From an uncultured Eubacteriales bacterium (GTDB lineage Bacteria; Bacillota; Clostridia; Oscillospirales; Oscillospiraceae), in contig UQVA01000020.1 in the NCBI GenBank assembly GCA_900544405.1, forward strand, positions 1 to 35,720: a stretch of DNA of 35,720 bases. Reading direction: 5' to 3'. A program made the position numbers and the translations under genes. Under the pieces are notes generated by a model. It worked only from the letters and a program-made list of their open reading frames with translations. It ran no database searches and was not told the origin of the DNA. Shown in pieces: positions 30,894-35,720 of this stretch (its first letter is position 1; each line of letters starts with the position of its first letter).

Positions 30894-32519
30894 TTAGATC
30901 ATCCCAAAATATTTGAATGCTTCTCGGATTGCTTTTTCCTTCTCCGGTGGGCATTGTGGCTGTCTGGAATCCTCGGACTTCGGCAGATTGTAGTTCTTGC
31001 CGACTTCCAGTCCGCATTTTCTCTTTATCTGAGAAATATAAAGGTTAGAAACCTTTAACCCGGTATGCTCCAAAACATACTCCTTGATCTGCGGATAGGT
31101 TGCTCCATCTTGGAACTCGGACATATCCATATCTTCCAAAGAGAACTCAACCCGAACCTTTTTCGAGTCGATCTCTCCCTTGGAAAGCAAGACAACCGTC
31201 TCTATATGGGCACATCTTGGGAACAAATCCACGGTCTGGGCGCTTTTCAAGTGGAAGCCCAATTCCTTCAGCCGGGCGATGTCTCGGGCCAGGGTGGCCG
31301 GGTCGCAGGACACATAGACCAATTTCCGTGGTGCAAAGGCCGCTACGGCCGCTGCCGTCTCCGGGCTCAGGCCCTTCCGGGGCGGGTCCACCACGACCAC
31401 GTCGATTTTTTCGCCCTTTTTCGCCAGCATGACCGCCGCTTCCCCGGCGTCGCCGCAGAAAAATTCCGCATTTTCAATGCCGTTTCGCCGTGCGTTCTCC
31501 CGGGCGTCCTCCACGGCCTGGGGAACCACCTCCACCCCCAGCACCGCGCCGGCGACCCTGGCCATGATGAGCGTGATGGTTCCGGCGCCGCAGTACAGGT
31601 CCAGCACCCGGTCAGCCTTGGTGATGCCCGCCTGGGCGATGGCCGCTTCGTAGAGCTTTTCCGCCTGATGATGGTTCACCTGGTAAAAAGAGTGGGGCGA
31701 CAGGCGGAAGGTAAGGCCGCAGAGGGTATCCGTGATGAATCCGGGGCCGTAGAGCACCGTGTTATCCGGGCCAAGGACCGTGTTGCCCTTTTTCGTGTTG
31801 TGATTCAGCACCAGCGTCATGAAGCCCGGCACGGCCTTCAGAGCATCGATGAGCGTACCGGTTTTCGGGTAATTGGTTCCGTTTATCACCAGGCACACCA
31901 GGATTTCCCCGGAAACCGCCCCCCGGCGGACGAAAATATGCCGCAGCAGGCCCTTATGGGCGATCTCATCATAAGCGCTGACCCCGGACCGGTTGGCGTG
32001 GCGGACCACGATGTCCTTCACCCGGTCCGTTTCCTCCGGCAGGATGCGGCAGCGCTGATTTTCGATGACCCGATGGGTCCCGGCCCGGAAAAATCCGGCG
32101 TAAAGCCGTCCTTTTTCGGCGGACACCGGGTACTGGGCCTTGTTCCGGTAGCCCTCACAGGTGGGGGCGGGCAAAATGGGCATTTCTTCCAGGCTTTCCC
32201 CGCCGATGCGGTTCAGGGCCTGCCGGACCCGTTCGGATTTCAGGCGGCACTCCTCAACATAGTCCATGTGGCGGAAGTCGCAGCCGCCGCAGAGCTTGGC
32301 CACCGGGCAGTCCCGGTCGATGCGATGGGGGGAGCGCTCCAGAAGCTCCGTCATTTTGCCGGAGGCCCAGGTCTTGCCGACTTTTTCGATGCGGACCCGG
32401 CACAATTCCCCGGCGATGGCGTTAGGTACGAAAACGACCCGGCCTTCCACCCGGGCCACACCCTGCCCCTCGGCGGTGTAATCCTCAATCCGTGCCTCCA
32501 GAATTTCTCCCTTTTCCAT
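30894..32519 (-). CDS. rlmD: 23S rRNA (uracil-C5)-methyltransferase RlmD (RumA) with an element-derived C-terminal extension
   Basis: The start at 32519 (MEKGEILEARIEDY) is the family's usual TRAM-domain beginning; a frame extends to 32561 without a better site. Domains run TRAM, then the [4Fe-4S] ligands CPVAKLCGGC with a further Cys in NQRCRIL, a SAM site LDLYCGAGTITL, the VVDPPRKG motif and the catalytic Cys in YVSCDPATLARD. Up to about residue 445 (HIETVVLL) it is GC-rich and standard. The final 96 residues (SKGEIDSKKVRVEF to KYFGMI) are AT-rich and additional. They match a tail brought by integrative elements that rebuild the gene's 3' end. The methyltransferase core looks intact. Confidence 0.9.
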   Translation of the reverse strand: MEKGEILEARIEDYTAEGQGVARVEGRVVFVPNAIAGELCRVRIEKVGKTWASGKMTELLERSPHRIDRDCPVAKLCGGCDFRHMDYVEECRLKSERVRQALNRIGGESLEEMPILPAPTCEGYRNKAQYPVSAEKGRLYAGFFRAGTHRVIENQRCRILPEETDRVKDIVVRHANRSGVSAYDEIAHKGLLRHIFVRRGAVSGEILVCLVINGTNYPKTGTLIDALKAVPGFMTLVLNHNTKKGNTVLGPDNTVLYGPGFITDTLCGLTFRLSPHSFYQVNHHQAEKLYEAAIAQAGITKADRVLDLYCGAGTITLIMARVAGAVLGVEVVPQAVEDARENARRNGIENAEFFCGDAGEAAVMLAKKGEKIDVVVVDPPRKGLSPETAAAVAAFAPRKLVYVSCDPATLARDIARLKELGFHLKSAQTVDLFPRCAHIETVVLLSKGEIDSKKVRVEFSLEDMDMSEFQDGATYPQIKEYVLEHTGLKVSNLYISQIKRKCGLEVGKNYNLPKSEDSRQPQCPPEKEKAIREAFKYFGMI

Positions 32520-32551
32520 ATATCCGGCCCCTTTTCTGCAATGTTGAGGAT

Positions 32552-32580
32552 AGTGTAACACAAAACGGGCAGATGGTAAA
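32552..32580 (-). promoter_or_regulatory. Promoter of rlmD
   Basis: On the minus strand TTTACC (32575-32580) and TACACT (32552-32557) are 17 bases apart, about 30 bases before the RlmD start. Confidence 0.6.
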
Positions 32581-32602
32581 GGGGGAGTTTTTCCGAAACA
32601 AC

Positions 32603-32633
32603 GCCCAGACTTTTCCTGGAGAAAAGCCTGGGC
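32603..32633. terminator. Hairpin terminator downstream of the small peptide ORF
   Basis: GCCCAGACTTTTC pairs with GAAAAGCCTGGGC (one mismatch) around a 5-base loop. On the + strand it is followed by GCTGTCTTTTTATT. On the minus strand the T-run is weaker. It separates the small ORF from the rlmD promoter. Confidence 0.65.
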
Positions 32634-32642
32634 GCTGTCTTT

Positions 32643-32726
32643 TTATTCTTCGGTCACTTCTTGTGTTTCTTCCGGCCAAGGAGCAGGACCACTGCCGCCA
32701 GATTTGTTCGGTACTCCCTTTGGCAT
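32643..32726 (-). CDS. Possible 27-residue peptide ORF
   Basis: ATG at 32726 opens a 27-codon frame ending TAA. The product begins MPKGVPNKSGGSGPAPWP and ends in an acidic EETQEVTEE; it has no cysteine, signal or membrane segment. GGAGTG lies 9 bases upstream, inside a long hairpin. A terminator hairpin follows the stop, so the unit is laid out like a tiny gene. I do not recognise it. The short length makes chance a real alternative. Confidence 0.4.
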   Translation of the reverse strand: MPKGVPNKSGGSGPAPWPEETQEVTEE

Positions 32727-32733
32727 AGTGAAA

Positions 32734-32787
32734 CACTCCATTCCTTAGTACAAGTATTATTTCATACTTGTACTCAGGAATGGGGTG
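32734..32787 (-). other. Long imperfect hairpin covering the ribosome-binding site of the small ORF
   Basis: Two 24-base arms (32734-32757 and 32764-32787) pair with only one mismatch and one G-U pair around a 6-base loop. The inner 11 bp, AGTACAAGTAT/ATACTTGTACT, are perfect. The minus-strand 3' arm includes the GGAATGGAGTG ribosome-binding region. It could gate translation, be a transposon-type inverted repeat or be a regulator site. Confidence 0.75.
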
Positions 32788-32912
32788 CTGTTCAGTTTTG
32801 CCCGGACCGGTTTGCTTTTTGTAAACAAGGGTGCGTAAAGTATTTGGACATCAGACATCCACCGCAAATGGGGCGATTCGGAGGGAATCCGAGATTTTTA
32901 TGGCCGTCACAC

Positions 32913-32995
32913 AGAACACATATTGAAATTCTCGGTCTTTGTGGTATTATATAGGTGTATCTGATATTTTTGTCTAGGTGGTTTTCTGCCGCTTT
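32913..32995 (+). promoter_or_regulatory. Promoter and duplicated leader block before dapA
   Basis: TTGAAA (32923-32928) and TATTAT (32945-32950) are 16 bases apart. The block from ACACATATTGAA to TTTTTGTCTAGGTGGTTTT aligns with 7664-7746 before the RACo gene. The leader to dapA is about 210 bases and I see no lysine-riboswitch core. The remaining gap (32996-33169) shows no other feature I can name. Confidence 0.7.
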
Positions 32996-33169
32996 GATCG
33001 TGGAAGAGCGTTGATTTTACTCAGACGATGCGGATATTGGGGAAGCGTTTTCTGATTTTCAACTGTCCGGAAACAGGATACGCCCCGCCGGGGGTACATT
33101 CCGCCCTTTATCCCCGCTCCCGCCGTTGGACGGCAAACAGATATATTCTTTACAGGAGGAAAAATTCCT

Positions 33170-34054
33170 ATGAAAAACCTGATCTTCCGGGGCATTGCCA
33201 CCGCTATGGTAACGCCCATGACCGCCACCGGCGTGGACTACGACGCCCTGGCCCGTTTCATCGACTTCCAGCTGGAGGAGGGCATCAACGCCCTGGTGGC
33301 CGTGGGCACCACCGGCGAAAGCGCCACCCTGACCCCCCAGGAGCGGAAGGAAGTCATCCGCTTCACCGTAGAGCGGGTGGCAGGCCGTGTGCCCGTCATT
33401 GCCGGAACCGGCACCAACAACACCCAACACGTTCTGGAATTCACCAAGAGCGCCTGCGACGACGGCGCCGATGCCGTGCTGGTGGTGACCCCTTACTACA
33501 ACAAGGCCACCCAAGCGGGCCTCATCGCCCACTTTACCGCCGTGGCCGACGCCTCCGACAAGCCTGTCATTCTCTACAACGTGCCCAGCCGTACCGGCTG
33601 CAACCTGCTGCCGGACACCGTGGCGGTGCTGGCCAAGCATCCCAACATCGCCGCCATCAAAGAGGCCAGCGGCAACATGGGCCAGGTCGTCGAACTGGCC
33701 GCCAAGTGCGGCGATGACATTGCCATTTACTCCGGCGAGGACGGCATCACCCTGCCGATTCTCTCCATGGGTGGCCAGGGCTGCATCAGCGTGGCCTCCA
33801 ACGTGGTCCCCAAGACCATGGTTTCTCTGGCGGACACCTTCTTCCGGGGCGACGTGGCCGAAGCGGCCAGAATGCAGCGGGAGCTGTGGCCCCTCATCCA
33901 CCTGCTGTTCTGCGAGGTGAACCCCATCCCCGCCAAGGCGGCGGTCAGCGCCATGGGCTACGGCGAGGAGCATATCCGTCTCCCCCTGACCCCCATGGAG
34001 GACGCACACCGGGCAGCCCTGTATGCGGAAATGAAGAAGCTGGGGGTGCTGTAA
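33170..34054 (+). CDS. dapA: 4-hydroxy-tetrahydrodipicolinate synthase
   Basis: The 294-residue TIM-barrel aldolase condenses pyruvate with aspartate semialdehyde, the first committed step to diaminopimelate and lysine. The catalytic Lys lies in AAIKEASGN near residue 163, Tyr in ILYNVPSRTG near 135, and the GTTGESATL motif near 46 is conserved. ACAGGAGGAAAAATTCCT precedes the ATG. It opens a compact dapA-dapB-dapF unit: dapB starts one base after its stop. In a spore former the pathway also feeds dipicolinate. Confidence 0.97.
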   Translation: MKNLIFRGIATAMVTPMTATGVDYDALARFIDFQLEEGINALVAVGTTGESATLTPQERKEVIRFTVERVAGRVPVIAGTGTNNTQHVLEFTKSACDDGADAVLVVTPYYNKATQAGLIAHFTAVADASDKPVILYNVPSRTGCNLLPDTVAVLAKHPNIAAIKEASGNMGQVVELAAKCGDDIAIYSGEDGITLPILSMGGQGCISVASNVVPKTMVSLADTFFRGDVAEAARMQRELWPLIHLLFCEVNPIPAKAAVSAMGYGEEHIRLPLTPMEDAHRAALYAEMKKLGVL

Positions 34055-34055
34055 G

Positions 34056-34778
34056 ATGAAAGTCATTCTTTGCGGTGCCAACGGCGCCATGGGCAAGCTG
34101 GTGGACCAGCGTCTGGGGGACGAGGTCGTCGCCCGGGTAAGCATTGACGGGGCCAACGGGGTCTATACCCATTTTTCCCAGCTGCCGGCCCTGTCTGCCG
34201 ACGTGGTCATTGATTTCTCCCATCATAGCGCCATTGCCGATGTACTGGACTACTGCAAGTCCACCGGCACCGCTGCCGTCATCGGCACCACCGGCCATAC
34301 GGAGGCGGAAAAAGCCCTCATTTACGAGGCCGCCAAGACCATTCCGGTGTTTTATTCCGGCAACGTGAGCCTGGGAATTGCCGTTCTGTGCCGTTTGGCC
34401 AAGGAAGCGGCGTCCTATTTCCCCGATGCGGACATCGAGATCGTGGAAGCCCATCACAACCGGAAGGTGGACGCCCCCAGCGGCACGGCGAAAATGCTCT
34501 TTTCCGCCATTCAGGAGGTCCGGCCCGATGCCGTGGCCCACTGCGGACGTGCCGGAGAGGGCAAGCGGGAAAAGAACGAGATCGGCATCAGCGCCCTGCG
34601 GATGGGCGGTATTGTGGGCATCCATGAGGTCCATATCTGCACCCAGAACCAGATGCTGACCCTGCGCCATGAGGCCATGGACCGGGGAATGCTGGCCGAC
34701 GGCGGCGTGGCTGCGGCCCGGTTCCTGGCGGGCAGAAGGGCGGGCCTTTACAATATGGAGAACATTCTGGAGGGATAA
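34056..34778 (+). CDS. dapB: 4-hydroxy-tetrahydrodipicolinate reductase
   Basis: The 240-residue enzyme reduces the DapA product with NAD(P)H. The dinucleotide motif is GANGAMGK near the start, followed by VVIDFSHHSA, GTTGHTEAEK, the catalytic EAHHNRKVDAPSGTA (near residues 130-144) and the C-terminal RMGGIVGIHEVHI. It is at the short end of the family (usually 245-270), with a shortened N-terminal region. It starts one base after the dapA TAA and ends one base before dapF, so translation is coupled. Confidence 0.96.
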   Translation: MKVILCGANGAMGKLVDQRLGDEVVARVSIDGANGVYTHFSQLPALSADVVIDFSHHSAIADVLDYCKSTGTAAVIGTTGHTEAEKALIYEAAKTIPVFYSGNVSLGIAVLCRLAKEAASYFPDADIEIVEAHHNRKVDAPSGTAKMLFSAIQEVRPDAVAHCGRAGEGKREKNEIGISALRMGGIVGIHEVHICTQNQMLTLRHEAMDRGMLADGGVAAARFLAGRRAGLYNMENILEG

Positions 34779-34779
34779 T

Positions 34780-35553
34780 ATGCAGGTTTGGCACATGAGC
34801 GGCGCAGGAAATGACTTCATGGTGCTGGATGCCAGAGGCAAGGCCCTGGACTATCCGACCCTGGCGAAAAAGCTCTGCGCCATGACCAAGGCAGACGGCT
34901 TCATGGCCGTGGATACCTCCGAGAAAGCGGATTTTCGGATGCACTTCTATAATTCCGACGGTTCCCGCGGAGAAATGTGCGGCAACGGCAGCCGCTGTAT
35001 CTGCCGCTTTGCCTACGAAAACGGCATTGCCGGGGAGCAGGTCCGGGTGGAGACCGATGCAGGCATCGTGAAGGGCGAGCGCCGGAGCAGGGACACCTAC
35101 CGAGTGTGGCTGAATGTGCCGGGGGTGCTGGATCTGGAGCGGAAACCGGATTGCGCCTATGTGGAGCTGGGGAATCCCGGTATTCCCCATGCGGTGAAGG
35201 AAATTCCGGACCTGACCTGGGATATGGGCGAAAAACTCCGACCGGAGGCCGTTTCCCTGCGCTATGACCCGGCATTTCCCAAGGGTGCCAACGTGAATTT
35301 TTACCGGTGGATCGGGGAGCATACCGTCCGGGTGCTGACCTATGAGCGGGGCGTGGAGAATTATACCCTGGCCTGCGGCACCGGCTGCGGCAGCGTGACC
35401 TGCGTCCTCTGGGCGCTGGGAGAATTGCCCGGAAAGCACCTGATCACCGAGGTCCGGGGCGGCAAGCTGGAATACCGTATCCAGGGCAGCGACCATGTGA
35501 AAGAACTCATCATGGACGGCCCTACGGAAATTCTGAAAATCTACGAAGTATAA
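34780..35553 (+). CDS. dapF: Diaminopimelate epimerase
   Basis: The 257-residue enzyme converts LL- to meso-diaminopimelate. Both catalytic cysteines are present: one in GEMCGNGSRC (near residue 66) and one in ACGTGCGSV (near 203). The start MQVWHMSGAGNDFMV matches the family's M..F.KM.GLGNDF pattern, which fixes ATG 34780; GGAGGGATAAT serves as ribosome-binding site. With dapA and dapB it supplies peptidoglycan precursors. dapL or dapD/E/C steps are not in the window; presence of dapF fits either route. Confidence 0.96.
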   Translation: MQVWHMSGAGNDFMVLDARGKALDYPTLAKKLCAMTKADGFMAVDTSEKADFRMHFYNSDGSRGEMCGNGSRCICRFAYENGIAGEQVRVETDAGIVKGERRSRDTYRVWLNVPGVLDLERKPDCAYVELGNPGIPHAVKEIPDLTWDMGEKLRPEAVSLRYDPAFPKGANVNFYRWIGEHTVRVLTYERGVENYTLACGTGCGSVTCVLWALGELPGKHLITEVRGGKLEYRIQGSDHVKELIMDGPTEILKIYEV

Positions 35554-35556
35554 AAA

Positions 35557-35584
35557 GCAAGGACCGCCCAAAAGCGGTCCTTGC
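35557..35584 (+). terminator. Terminator of the dap operon
   Basis: An 11-bp perfect stem (GCAAGGACCGC against GCGGTCCTTGC) lies 3 bases after the dapF stop. The + strand lacks a T-run afterwards, while the minus strand would read CTTTTTA, so it is imperfect as an intrinsic terminator. Confidence 0.65.
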
Positions 35585-35604
35585 GGCATATTGCGGTAAA
35601 ACTC

Positions 35605-35720
35605 CCCCGGCGTGGTGAAAAATAGCCTTCCCCTGGATGGTAGGGGTGTCGGTTCTTCTGAGGAGAGCCTTCCCCTGGGGGAAGGTGGCATGGCGTAAGC
35701 CATGACGGATGAGGGGCGGT
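35605..35720. repeat. Dispersed palindromic repeat at the right window edge
   Basis: AGCCTTCCCCTGG (from 35620) is followed by a fuller copy at 35668-35720: CCTTCCCC/GGGGAAGG hairpin, GGCATGGC/GCCATG stem and GACGGATGAGGGGCGGT. Apart from the variable middle stem this copy equals 19370-19421. It may continue past the window. Confidence 0.8.

Larger units (their letters stand above)
27956..31215 (-). mobile_element. Decayed integrative element inserted in the 3' end of rlmD
   Basis: From about 31215 down to 27956 the sequence turns markedly AT-rich compared with both flanks. It holds, in order from rlmD, a replacement C-terminus for RlmD, a DUF6061 gene, a BlaI/M56 pair and a serine-recombinase tail. 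Integration into rlmD (rumA) with restoration of its 3' end is a known habit of serine-recombinase-borne ICEs in Firmicutes. No relaxase, coupling protein or type IV secretion genes remain, so it cannot move by itself. Both boundaries are approximate; I could not identify the att core. Confidence 0.65.

Noticed and set aside
32951..33169. Lysine riboswitch in the long dapA leader
   Set aside because: I could not find the conserved lysine-riboswitch core motifs, and the first part of the leader is instead shared with the RACo leader.

Overview
The window looks like chromosome from a GC-rich, spore-forming, anaerobic Clostridia bacterium, most likely an uncultured gut member of the Oscillospirales. 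Four things point there: the 3' end of spo0A at the left edge, a methionyl-tRNA T-box leader, carbonyl-branch Wood-Ljungdahl genes, and GC-rich palindromic intergenic repeats of the kind common in those genomes. This placement is an inference from gene content and style, not from a marker-gene match. I see no rRNA, tRNA or CRISPR array.

Layout. 1-194: end of spo0A. 652-3277 (+): polar amino-acid ABC importer (lipoprotein, permease, ATPase) followed by a yerC-like TrpR-family regulator. 3407-7506 (-): a MarR regulator leading a heterodimeric multidrug-type ABC exporter. 7674-10467 (+): corrinoid protein reductive activator (RACo) and a DUF3786 protein. 10707-18998 (-): metF, cooC, acsD, a fused acsC-acsE gene, two small envelope genes and acsB. 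19571-20959 (+): self-regulated marR plus degV. 21262-24141 (-): zinc-ribbon protein, ruvB, ruvA, ruvC and a small membrane protein. 24253-25505 (+): a degenerate iron-alcohol-dehydrogenase-like protein coupled to a EutN/CcmL-like vertex protein. 25477-27730 (+): T-box-controlled metG. 27956-about 31215 (-): an AT-rich scar of an integrative element inside the 3' end of rlmD, with a recombinase tail, an M56/BlaI pair and a DUF6061 gene. 32603-32787: a small peptide ORF with a long hairpin. 32923-35553 (+): dapA-dapB-dapF.

How the genes work together. MetF makes methyl-tetrahydrofolate. The methyltransferase half of the fusion passes the methyl group to the corrinoid protein made by the AcsC half and AcsD. 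RACo keeps that corrinoid in the active Co(I) state. AcsB joins methyl, CO and CoA into acetyl-CoA, and CooC probably serves nickel insertion. The CO dehydrogenase subunit is not in the window, but AcsB keeps its CODH-docking N-terminal region, so a CODH is expected elsewhere. 

The most unusual points are the AcsC-AcsE fusion with its alanine-rich linker, the pseudoenzyme plus microcompartment-vertex pair, the rlmD element scar, a duplicated promoter-leader block before the RACo gene and dapA, a four-hairpin intergenic array near 21.1 kb, and a small ORF whose Shine-Dalgarno lies in a long hairpin.
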